Source: an uncultured Dermatophilus sp.
GTDB lineage: Bacteria; Actinomycetota; Actinomycetes; Actinomycetales; Dermatophilaceae
Length of the DNA: 7,815 nucleotides
NCBI GenBank assembly: GCA_945876925.1
Contig: CAMCQD010000077.1
Location: forward strand, 1-7,815
Direction: 5' to 3'
The notes below the pieces were generated by a model. It worked only from the letters and a program-made list of their open reading frames with translations, was not told the origin of the DNA and made no database searches. The position numbers and the translations under genes are program-made. Positions 1 to 5,594 of this stretch are shown here, piece by piece. Each line of letters starts with the position of its first letter. The first letter of the stretch is position 1.

Positions 1-146
1 GCCTCAGCTGGCGCGGATTCCGCTGCGCCGGGGTGGTCCTGCTCCGCCGGGGCGGGGTCTGCCGGGGCGGCTGCGCCCGGGCAGGCGGCCCCGGCGGGCT
101 CCTCCGGGGTGCTGGCAGGGGTCTGAGCGGCGGTGTTGTCGGTCAC
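1..146 (-). CDS. N-terminal fragment of a probable DUF349-family protein (partial)
   Basis: A minus-strand frame opens with GTG at 146-144 and stays open for 48 codons to the window edge. The start is VTDNTAAQTP, followed by a stretch rich in Ala, Pro and Glu with no hydrophobic segment, so no signal peptide or membrane helix is visible. On the minus strand a purine-rich AGAGG lies about 8 bases before the GTG. The rest of the protein is outside the window. In many actinobacteria a DUF349 protein with an Ala/Pro/Glu-rich N-terminal tail lies close to the MBL hydrolase-hisS pair and is transcribed away from it, and this is the only reason for the family name. The composition fits, but no DUF349 domain is visible here. 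The reading of a real gene is moderately secure; the family assignment is an inference from gene order. Confidence 0.5.
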   Translation of the reverse strand, partial: MTDNTAAQTPASTPEEPAGAACPGAAAPADPAPAEQDHPGAAESAPAE

Positions 147-170
147 GAGGGTGGCCTCTTCTTCGTGGAC

Positions 171-191
171 ACCGGCGCCTCAGGCACCGGT
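171..191. repeat. Imperfect inverted repeat in the divergent spacer
   Basis: The half-sites ACCGGCGCC and GGCACCGGT pair over nine positions with a single C/A mismatch around a TCA centre. The dyad lies 25 bases upstream of the minus-strand GTG. It could be an operator or a hairpin in the 5' leader of the minus-strand gene. No known regulator motif is recognised, and GC-rich dyads are common in such genomes. Confidence 0.4.
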
Positions 192-211
192 TCGATGGGT
201 GCGACATCCCC

Positions 212-217
212 ACGATA
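212..217 (-). promoter_or_regulatory. Weak candidate -10 box for the minus-strand gene
   Basis: Read on the minus strand the hexamer is TATCGT, fitting the TANNNT pattern. A poor -35-like GCGACG lies 18 bases further upstream. It would place the transcript start around 205, giving a leader of about 60 bases that includes the inverted repeat at 171-191. The match is weak. Confidence 0.25.
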
Positions 218-251
218 CGTGCCGGGCGGGCTGACCGTCGCCTCCGCGCGC

Positions 252-271
252 GCCGGCGGCGGGACGCCGGC
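252..271. repeat. Perfect 7-bp GC inverted repeat
   Basis: GCCGGCG at 252-258 and CGCCGGC at 265-271 are exact reverse complements around a six-base loop. There is no U-tract on either side, so it is not a typical intrinsic terminator. It lies about 65 bases upstream of the hydrolase -10 box. Its role is unknown, and chance is possible at this base composition. Confidence 0.35.
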
Positions 272-335
272 TGCGGCGAGCCGCGCGGCCCCGGTGTGCC
301 GCCTGCGCGCGTCCGGTGCAGGACAGCTCGCTCGG

Positions 336-341
336 TAGGGT
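336..341 (+). promoter_or_regulatory. Candidate -10 box (TAGGGT) of the hydrolase-hisS operon
   Basis: TAGGGT matches the actinobacterial -10 pattern TANNNT. No good -35 is seen, which is common in this phylum. Seven bases separate the box from GTG 349, so transcription would start at or beside the first base of that codon. No Shine-Dalgarno sequence precedes GTG 349. Together these suggest a leaderless mRNA and help to choose 349 over the in-frame GTG codons at 316 and 340, since those would lie upstream of the transcript start. Confidence 0.5.
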
Positions 342-348
342 GGGCTCC

Positions 349-1053
349 GTGTTCGTCATCGGCTTCCCGGCAACCGCCCTCGCGACCAACTGCTTCGTCG
401 TGGCGCCCTCCCGGGGTGAGGAATGCCTCATCATCGACCCGGGCATCGGCATCACCGACCGGCTGCGCGAGGTGCTGGCGGAGCATCGCCTGCGTCCCGC
501 GGCAGTGCTGGCCACCCACGGCCATCTCGACCATGTCTTCTCGGTCACGCCGGTGTGCCAGTCGCACGGCGTCACGGCGTACATCCATGCCGCGGACCAG
601 TACCGGCTCCGCGACCCGCTTGCCGGGCTGGGGGAGCCGCTGCGGCTCATGCTCGAATCCGAGTTCGGCGCGCTGCCGGCCTGGGACGAACCGGAGGACG
701 TGCGCTCCTTCGGCGAGACCGCCCGGATGAGCGTGGCCGGCCTGGATGTCAGCCTGCTGCACGCACCCGGGCACACCGAGGGCTCGACCATGTTCAAGAT
801 CGCGGGGGTACCCGACGCGATCGGCTCCGGCTCGGGCCTGACCCGCACCATCTTCGCCGGTGACGTGCTGTTCGCCGGGGGCGTCGGGCGCACCGACCTG
901 CCCGGCGGCGACGCGGAGACGATGACCGCCACCCTGCGCGACGTCGTGCTCGCCCAGGAGGACGACAGCCTCGTGCTCCCCGGGCACGGACCGGCCACCA
1001 CCCTGAAGCGGGAACGCTTCACCAACCCCTACCTGCAAGGATTGAGCACGTGA
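349..1053 (+). CDS. Metallo-beta-lactamase-fold hydrolase (glyoxalase II-like)
   Basis: This is a 234-residue cytosolic MBL-fold hydrolase. The zinc-site signature THGHLDH spans residues 56-62 (His57, His59, Asp61, His62). Further expected metal ligands are His142 in HAPGHT, Asp172 in GDVLF and His213 in LPGHG, so the full two-metal set of the glyoxalase II-like branch is present. The length is normal for the family. The substrate cannot be read from sequence; a thioester such as an S-acyl thiol is the usual guess. GTG 349 is chosen because the conserved family start (FVIGFPATALATNCF) begins right there and the TAGGGT box lies just upstream; GTG 316 would add 11 residues. The stop overlaps the hisS start (GTGA), so the two are co-translated. 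The same pair occurs in other actinobacteria, for example Rv2581c-Rv2580c in Mycobacterium tuberculosis. Confidence 0.92.
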   Translation: MFVIGFPATALATNCFVVAPSRGEECLIIDPGIGITDRLREVLAEHRLRPAAVLATHGHLDHVFSVTPVCQSHGVTAYIHAADQYRLRDPLAGLGEPLRLMLESEFGALPAWDEPEDVRSFGETARMSVAGLDVSLLHAPGHTEGSTMFKIAGVPDAIGSGSGLTRTIFAGDVLFAGGVGRTDLPGGDAETMTATLRDVVLAQEDDSLVLPGHGPATTLKRERFTNPYLQGLST

Positions 1054-2426
1054 GTTCGAAGGTCATGCCGCTGAGCGGATTCCCCGAGTACCTGCCCGCT
1101 GAGCGGATCATCGAGCAGCATGTCCTGGGGGTCATCGCGACGACATTCGAGCTGCACGGCTTCACCAGCATCGAGACCCGCGCAGTCGAGCCGGTCGAGC
1201 GGCTGCTCGGCAAGGGCGGCGACGCCGACAAGGAGATCTACGCCGTCTCCCGGCTGGCCGCGGACGCCCGCGACGGCGAGCAGGACCCGGGCAAGCGCCT
1301 GGGGCTGCACTTCGACCTCACCGTGCCGTTCGCCCGGTACGTGCTGGAGAACTCCGGCAAGCTGACCTTCCCGTTCCGCCGCTACCAGATCCAGAAGGTG
1401 TGGCGCGGGGAGCGTCCCCAGGACGGGCGCTACCGCGAGTTCGTCCAGGCCGACATCGACGTGGTCGGGTCCGGGTCGCTGCCGTTCCACTATGAGGCCG
1501 AGCTGCCGCTGGTCATCGCCGACGCGTTCGCCAGGCTGCCGATCGGGCCGTTCCGCATCCAGGTGAACAACCGCAAGATCCCCGAGGGCTTCTACCTGGG
1601 GCTGGGCATCGCCGCTGAGGACATCGTCACCGTGCTGCGCATCGTCGACAAGTTCGACAAGGCCGGCCCGCAGGCGGTCCAGGAGATGCTCACCCAGGCC
1701 GGCCTGACCGGGGAGCAGGCGTACGCGTGCTGCCGCCTGGCCGGGATCAGCAGCACCGACACCTCATTCGCCGGCCAGGTGCGCGCCCTCGGCGTGCAGC
1801 ACCCCACCCTGGACGCGGGACTGGCCGAGCTGGCCGCCGTGGTCGAGGCCGCCGCCGAGCATGCCCCGGGCCTGCTGGCCGCCGACCTGAAGGTCGCCCG
1901 CGGACTGGACTACTACACCGGCACCGTCTACGAGACGCAGCTCATCGGGCACGAGTCGTACGGCTCGATCTGCTCGGGCGGGCGGTACGACTCGCTGGTC
2001 AGTGACGGGCGCACCACCTACCCGGGGGTGGGCATCTCGATCGGGGTGTCCCGGCTGCTGGCCAAGCTGCTGGAGCAGGGGCGGGTGCGGGTGACCCGCC
2101 CGACCCCGACCTGCGTGCTGGTGGCGCTGAACTCCGAGCAGGACCGGGCCCGGGCGATGGGCGTGGCCGCCCGGCTGCGCGCGCGCGGCATCGCCACCCA
2201 GGTCGCGCCGGAGGCGGCGAAGTTCGGCAAGCAGATCAGGTTCGCTGACCGGCGCGGCATCCCGTTCGTGTGGTTCCCCGGCGCGGCCGGTGAGGATGGC
2301 CAGGTGCGGGCGGACTCGGTCAAGGACATCCGCTCAGGTGAGCAGGCCGAGGCCGATGCCGCCAGCTGGCTTCCCCCCCAGGAGGACCTGCACCCGCGCG
2401 TGATCGCCTCCGGGGACGCTGGCTGA
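1050..2426 (+). CDS. hisS: Histidyl-tRNA synthetase (archaeal/eukaryotic-like subtype)
   Basis: This 458-residue class II aminoacyl-tRNA synthetase attaches histidine to tRNA-His in the cytosol. Visible landmarks are the A-site segment LHFDLTVPFARYV (86-98), motif 2 with WRGERPQDGRYREF (118-131), the histidine-specific RGLDYYTG (284-291), SGGRYDSLV (309-317), and motif 3 GVGISIGVSRL (326-336). A C-terminal anticodon-binding domain starts near 353 and includes KFGKQIRFADRRG (391-403). The common bacterial HisRS has LRPEGT at the A-site; this protein instead has the DLTVPFARY form known from archaeal and eukaryotic enzymes, a subtype also found in some actinobacteria. At 458 residues it is a little longer than the usual 420-430. 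GTG 1050 overlaps the upstream stop by four bases, and AAGGA at 1037-1041 lies 8 bases before it. The gene is complete. Confidence 0.96.
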   Translation: MSSKVMPLSGFPEYLPAERIIEQHVLGVIATTFELHGFTSIETRAVEPVERLLGKGGDADKEIYAVSRLAADARDGEQDPGKRLGLHFDLTVPFARYVLENSGKLTFPFRRYQIQKVWRGERPQDGRYREFVQADIDVVGSGSLPFHYEAELPLVIADAFARLPIGPFRIQVNNRKIPEGFYLGLGIAAEDIVTVLRIVDKFDKAGPQAVQEMLTQAGLTGEQAYACCRLAGISSTDTSFAGQVRALGVQHPTLDAGLAELAAVVEAAAEHAPGLLAADLKVARGLDYYTGTVYETQLIGHESYGSICSGGRYDSLVSDGRTTYPGVGISIGVSRLLAKLLEQGRVRVTRPTPTCVLVALNSEQDRARAMGVAARLRARGIATQVAPEAAKFGKQIRFADRRGIPFVWFPGAAGEDGQVRADSVKDIRSGEQAEADAASWLPPQEDLHPRVIASGDAG

Positions 2427-2443
2427 TCCCGGGAGGCCTAGCC

Positions 2444-3502
2444 ATGCCGGGGCCGCAGCACGGGGACGGGCTCGACGCCGCCGCGGCGGCGTGGCTGGCC
2501 CATCTGCGGGTAGAGCGCGGCCTGGCACCGAACACGCTCCAGGCCTACGGCCGTGACCTGCGCCGGTATCTGGGGTTCCTGCGCGGCCGCGGGATCGCCT
2601 CTGCCGGGGAGGTCGCCGAGGCCGATGTGCGGGCCTATTCGGCTGCGCTGCGCACCGGCAGCGCAGCCCCCTCCTCCCCGGGGGTCCCGGCCCCGGCCTC
2701 GGCGGGCCGGGCGCTGGTGAGCGTGCGGCGTTTTCACGCCTTCGCCCACGCCGAGGGCCTGGCCGCGGGCAACCCGGCCGCCGACGTCACCCCGGCCTCG
2801 CCGGGGCTGCGGCTGCCCAAGGCGCTCACCATCGACGAGGTCACCCGGCTGCTGGAGGCCCTGCCCGTCCCCCCGCCCGATGACGAGCAGGGCCGGGGCG
2901 GCGGGCCAGGTGACGTGAGTTCCGCGCGTGGCAGCGGCGGCACGGAGGCGGCGGTGCGGCTGCGGGACCGGGCGCTGCTCGAGGTGCTGTACGGCACCGG
3001 CGCCCGGGTCAGTGAGGCGACCGGCCTCAACGTGGACGATCTCGATTTCACCGAGCGGGCGGTGCGCCTGCTCGGCAAGGGGGATAAGGAGCGGATCGTG
3101 CCGCTGGGCTCGCATGCCGCCGCCCACCTGGGCGCCTACCTGGCCCGGGGCAGGCCGGTGCTGGCCAGCGGGGCGCGCGGGGATGGCCCGCGCGGGGCGG
3201 TGTTCCTCAACACCCGGGGTGCCCGGTTGTCCCGCCAGCTCGCCTGGCACGTCATCGGCCAGGCCGCTGAGCGGGCCGGGCTGCCCGGCCGGGCCGGCCC
3301 GCACACGCTGCGGCACTCCTTCGCCACCCACCTGCTCGACGGCGGCGCCGATCTGCGGGTGGTCCAGGAGCTGCTCGGGCACGCCAGCGTCACGACCACG
3401 CAGATCTACACCAAGGTGAGCATGGCCCGGCTGAAGGAGGTGTATGCCACCACGCATCCCCGCGCTCACTACGGCTACCAGATCGATGCAGGTCGGCCCT
3501 GA
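2444..3502 (+). CDS. xerD: Tyrosine recombinase XerD
   Basis: This 352-residue site-specific recombinase of the XerC/D family would act with a XerC partner at the dif site, under FtsK, to resolve chromosome dimers. All six catalytic residues are visible: Arg188 (TGARVSE), Lys212 (GKGDKER), His287 and Arg290 (HTLRHSFATHLL), His313 (LLGHAS) and nucleophile Tyr322 (TTQIYTKV). Spacing matches E. coli XerD closely (R148, K172, H244, R247, H270, Y279). The N-terminal SAM-like DNA-binding domain covers about 10-115. XerD proteins are usually near 300 residues; the extra length lies in two low-complexity loops, about 71-90 and 142-168. ATG 2444 has GGGAGG at 2431-2436, seven bases upstream. The gene is 17 bases behind hisS with no terminator, so read-through from hisS is likely. 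Linkage to parA-scpA-scpB is usual in actinobacteria and favours the housekeeping XerD over a phage integrase. Confidence 0.92.
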   Translation: MPGPQHGDGLDAAAAAWLAHLRVERGLAPNTLQAYGRDLRRYLGFLRGRGIASAGEVAEADVRAYSAALRTGSAAPSSPGVPAPASAGRALVSVRRFHAFAHAEGLAAGNPAADVTPASPGLRLPKALTIDEVTRLLEALPVPPPDDEQGRGGGPGDVSSARGSGGTEAAVRLRDRALLEVLYGTGARVSEATGLNVDDLDFTERAVRLLGKGDKERIVPLGSHAAAHLGAYLARGRPVLASGARGDGPRGAVFLNTRGARLSRQLAWHVIGQAAERAGLPGRAGPHTLRHSFATHLLDGGADLRVVQELLGHASVTTTQIYTKVSMARLKEVYATTHPRAHYGYQIDAGRP

Positions 3503-3508
3503 TAAGGT
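3503..3508 (+). promoter_or_regulatory. Candidate extended -10 box upstream of parA
   Basis: TAAGGT directly follows and overlaps the end of xerD in the sequence CCCTGATAAGGT. The TGA before it supplies the TGN of an extended -10. No good -35 is seen 16-19 bases upstream. If used, it gives the parA-scp operon its own promoter with a leader of about 135 bases. A second TANNNT-free A/T patch, TATACC at 3516-3521, is less convincing. Confidence 0.3.
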
Positions 3509-3638
3509 CGCTTCGTATACCAACTCGCCCGCACGTGTAAACACCGGGGACGTGGCGGATCCCGGTGCGGCGCAGGCCGGCTCCCGGTCAGGCGCGATGC
3601 GGCGGGACGGGTGAGGCGCCGAGCACGACCATGCGACC

Positions 3639-3643
3639 AGAGG
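3639..3643 (+). promoter_or_regulatory. Ribosome-binding site that fixes the parA start
   Basis: AGAGG is 8 bases before ATG 3652. The other in-frame starts, GTG 3565 and ATG 3631, lack a well-spaced purine-rich site, so the sequence favours 3652. Confidence 0.5.
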
Positions 3644-3651
3644 CGGAAAGC

Positions 3652-4647
3652 ATGAACCCTTTCACGGCTCCCGACGAGGGCGGGCACAGTTTCGGCAGCA
3701 TCGGCTCGCAGCCGGGACCGCCGCAGGTGCCGGGGGATGATGCCTACGAGTCCGGCGAGGACATGGCCGACGGGCACCTGCCGGGCAGCGAGCTGGCCGG
3801 GATCGGCCAGCTCGACCTCACCGGCCGCCCGCTACCGGACTTCGGCACCCCGCCCGTGCTGACGCGGCACGGCCCGGCCCGGGTCATCGCCATGTGCAAT
3901 CAGAAGGGCGGCGTGGGCAAGACCACCACGTCCATCAACCTCGGTGCCGCGCTGGCCGAGCTCGGGCGCAAGGTGCTGCTCGTCGACTTCGACCCGCAGG
4001 GGGCGCTGTCGGTGGGGCTGGGCATCCCCACCCACGACCTCGACGTCACGATCTACAACCTGCTGGTCGAGCCCGGGCATGACATCCGCGATGTGGTGCA
4101 GCAGACCCGGACCCGCAATCTCGACCTCGTGCCGGCCAACATCGACCTGTCGGCCGCCGAGGTGCAGCTGGTCGGCGAGGTGGCCCGGGAGATGGTGCTC
4201 GCGCGGGTGCTGCGCCGGGTGATGGACGACTACGACGTCATCATCATCGACTGCCAGCCTTCGCTGGGGCTGCTGACGGTCAACGCCCTCACCGCCGCGC
4301 ACGGCGTCGTCATCCCGCTGGAGTGCGAGTTCTTCGCCATGCGCGGGGTGGCCCTGCTGGTGGAGACGATCGATAAGGTCACTGACCGGCTCAACCCGCG
4401 GCTGACCATCGACGGCATCCTCGCCACCATGTTCGACGGCCGCACGCTGCACAGCCGCGAGGTGGTCCGCAGCGTGGTCGACCATTTCCAGGACCGGGTG
4501 TTCCACACCGTCATCTCGCGCACGGTGAAGTTCCCCGACGCGACCCTGGCCGCTGAGCCGATCACGGCGTATGCCCCCTCGCACGGGGCCAGCGACGCCT
4601 ACCGGCAGCTCGCCCGGGAGCTCATCTGGCGGGGCGGGGCGCCCTGA
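3652..4647 (+). CDS. parA: ParA/Soj-type P-loop ATPase, orphan, upstream of scpAB
   Basis: This 331-residue ATPase belongs to the ParA/MinD deviant Walker family, which forms ATP-dependent dimers on DNA. The deviant Walker A motif KGGVGKTTT spans 85-93, with signature Lys85, Lys90 and Thr91. Walker A' is VDFDPQG (111-117, Asp112) and Walker B is VIIIDCQPSLG (196-206, Asp200). The first 70 or so residues are an acidic, Gly/Pro-rich tail not found in minimal ParA and probably disordered. No parB follows; this matches the ParA-like gene that precedes scpA-scpB in many actinobacteria (Rv1708 in M. tuberculosis), distinct from the parAB pair near the origin. Its exact role is not settled; the position suggests work with SMC-ScpAB in chromosome organisation. 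Frames starting at GTG 3565 (360 residues) or ATG 3631 are possible, but ATG 3652 has the best ribosome-binding site. The stop TGA overlaps a possible CTG start of scpA. Confidence 0.9.
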   Translation: MNPFTAPDEGGHSFGSIGSQPGPPQVPGDDAYESGEDMADGHLPGSELAGIGQLDLTGRPLPDFGTPPVLTRHGPARVIAMCNQKGGVGKTTTSINLGAALAELGRKVLLVDFDPQGALSVGLGIPTHDLDVTIYNLLVEPGHDIRDVVQQTRTRNLDLVPANIDLSAAEVQLVGEVAREMVLARVLRRVMDDYDVIIIDCQPSLGLLTVNALTAAHGVVIPLECEFFAMRGVALLVETIDKVTDRLNPRLTIDGILATMFDGRTLHSREVVRSVVDHFQDRVFHTVISRTVKFPDATLAAEPITAYAPSHGASDAYRQLARELIWRGGAP

Positions 4648-4685
4648 GCGTCATCGACGGCGCGGCCGGCGTCACCCCCGGAGGG

Positions 4686-5033
4686 GTGCTCACCCGGCGG
4701 GTGCGCGGTGCCCGCTTCGAGGTCCACCTGGATCAGTTCACCGGCCCGTTCGACCTGCTGCTGGGGCTGATCAGCAAGCGCAAGCTCGACATCACCACGA
4801 TCTCGCTCGCGGAGGTGACCGACGAGTTCCTCGCCTACGCGCAGGCGATGCGCGCCGCCGAGGGCGCCCTGGACCTGTCCGCCGCCTCGGAGTTCCTGCT
4901 CGTGGCGGCGACCCTGCTGGACCTTAAAGCCGCCCGGTTGCTGCCTTCCCCGGGCGGGGAGGACGAGGAGGACCTGGCCCTCATCGAGGCGCGGGACCTG
5001 CTGTTCGCCCGCCTGCTGCAGTACCGCGCCTAG
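4686..5033 (+). CDS. scpA: ScpA N-terminal segment as literally encoded (115 residues)
   Basis: If TAG 5031-5033 is a real stop, this is the first product. It contains the N-terminal helical domain that contacts the SMC neck and ends at the edge of the region expected to hold ScpB. It lacks the C-terminal winged helix that binds the partner SMC head, so alone it could not close the ring. GTG 4686 has GGAGG overlapping it rather than spaced upstream, a poor arrangement. A CTG at 4644, overlapping the parA stop as CTGA, would add 14 residues (MSVIDGAAGVTPGG). Confidence 0.5.
   Translation: MLTRRVRGARFEVHLDQFTGPFDLLLGLISKRKLDITTISLAEVTDEFLAYAQAMRAAEGALDLSAASEFLLVAATLLDLKAARLLPSPGGEDEEDLALIEARDLLFARLLQYRA
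5031..5033 (+). other. In-frame amber codon inside scpA
   Basis: TAG sits between GCC (Ala115) and AAG (Lys117) of the ScpA frame. Homology runs on both sides without a gap, so it occupies a residue position, typically Tyr in relatives. It is the only in-frame TAG in the eight protein frames on the plus strand, and TAG terminates none of the seven complete genes. Confidence 0.85.
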
Positions 5034-5051
5034 AAGCAGGCGGCGGAGTGG

Positions 5052-5594
5052 ATGGAGCAGCGGATCCTCGCTCACGGCCGGTGCCATCCGCGCCGACCCG
5101 GGGCTGACCCCCGGTTCGGGTCGCTCCTGCCCGAGCTGGTGCTGGCGGTCACCCCGGAGCAGTTCGCCGCGATCGCCGCCGGGGCGCTGACCCCCCGGCC
5201 GGCCCCGCAGGTGACGGTGGAGCATCTGCACACCCCGGCGGTCTCGGTTGCCGAGCAGGCCCGGCTGGTCACCGGGGTGCTGCTGCGCCGCAAGGCCGCC
5301 TCGTTCCGGGCGCTGGTAGCTGACGCGGATTCGACCCTGGTGGTCGTGGCGCGGTTCCTGGCGGTGCTGGAGCTGTTCCGCGCCGGCTCGGTGGCCCTGG
5401 ATCAGGCTGAGGCGCTGGGGGAGCTGACCGTCCGCTGGACCGGCCCGCAGGAGGGGCCAGCTGGCCGCGGCGGGCAGCCCCCGCAGCCCGGAGCCCAGGA
5501 CGCCGCCGGCGAACCGGGCACGGACGGCGCTCCCGGGCTGGCCGCGGCTGGTAGCGGGCCCGGGAGCAGGAACGGACAGGAGTACGGATCGTGA
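5052..5594 (+). CDS. scpA: ScpA C-terminal segment, possible separate product (180 residues)
   Basis: The frame after the amber codon has its first ATG at 5052, six codons downstream. From there it encodes the central ScpB-binding region and a winged-helix domain (about 65-130) with ASFRALVADADSTLVVVARF and the family ending ALGELTVRWTG (121-131). A Gly/Pro/Ala-rich tail of about 50 residues follows, unlike the core and probably disordered. GGAG at 5045-5048 is only three bases before the ATG, too close for a good ribosome-binding site, and AGG at 5038-5040 is weak, so efficient independent initiation is doubtful. Termination-reinitiation across 18 bases is possible. The TGA stop overlaps scpB. 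Confidence 0.45.
   Translation: MEQRILAHGRCHPRRPGADPRFGSLLPELVLAVTPEQFAAIAAGALTPRPAPQVTVEHLHTPAVSVAEQARLVTGVLLRRKAASFRALVADADSTLVVVARFLAVLELFRAGSVALDQAEALGELTVRWTGPQEGPAGRGGQPPQPGAQDAAGEPGTDGAPGLAAAGSGPGSRNGQEYGS

Larger units (their letters stand above)
147..348. other. Divergent intergenic region
   Basis: About 200 bases separate the minus-strand gene starting at 146 from the plus-strand hydrolase starting at 349. No convincing protein frame lies here. The region holds two inverted repeats (171-191 and 252-271), a candidate plus-strand promoter at 336-341 and a weaker minus-strand one near 212-217. It must contain the promoters of both divergent genes. Many actinobacteria have a peptidyl-prolyl isomerase gene at this place, but none is present. 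Confidence 0.6.
4686..5594 (+). pseudogene. scpA: scpA, kleisin subunit of SMC complex, interrupted by in-frame TAG
   Basis: ScpA is the kleisin that bridges the two heads of an SMC dimer and binds ScpB, for chromosome condensation and segregation. Taken as one frame, this gene has 302 codons, a normal size. The N-terminal SMC-binding part is clear: FEVHLDQFTGPFDLLL (residues 11-26), KLDIT, VTDEF and AATLLDLKAARLLP (74-87). After LLFARLLQYRA (105-115) comes a TAG at codon 116, then KQAAEW and the rest of ScpA in the same frame to a TGA overlapping scpB. Relatives have an aromatic residue, usually Tyr, at this place (QYRAYKQ), so a single TAC-to-TAG change explains the stop. No other stop or frameshift is present. 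It may be a nonsense mutation, a sequence error, a split gene or a read-through site. The start is uncertain: GTG 4686, GTG 4701 or CTG 4644. Confidence 0.75.

Noticed and set aside
33..338. Plus-strand open frame of 101 codons in the divergent region
   Set aside because: It covers the complement of the minus-strand gene start and the intergenic repeats; the translation is Gly/Arg/Ala-rich and looks like nothing known.
2438..3544. Long open frame on the minus strand opposite xerD (368 codons)
   Set aside because: It is the complement of a strongly supported recombinase gene. In GC-rich DNA the antisense of a real gene often lacks stops. The translation is Arg/Gly/Pro/Ala-rich without a recognisable domain.
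3532..3544. CACGTG followed by TAAACAC upstream of parA, resembling one half of a parS site (TGTTTCACGTGAAACA)
   Set aside because: The right half needs a one-base insertion to fit and the left half (CGCCCG) does not match at all. A genuine parS is nearly invariant, so this is probably chance.
3503..3651. Intrinsic terminator after xerD
   Set aside because: The spacer contains no stable stem followed by a T-run, so no termination signal can be supported.
5020..5060. Programmed or accidental frameshift as the cause of the scpA interruption
   Set aside because: The sequence before and after the TAG is ScpA in the same frame, so no shift is involved; it is a single in-frame stop.
5095..5122. 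GC-rich hairpin about 60 bases after the amber codon, considered as a read-through stimulator
   Set aside because: The distance is too large for known read-through or frameshift elements, and hairpins like this arise readily in GC-rich coding sequence.
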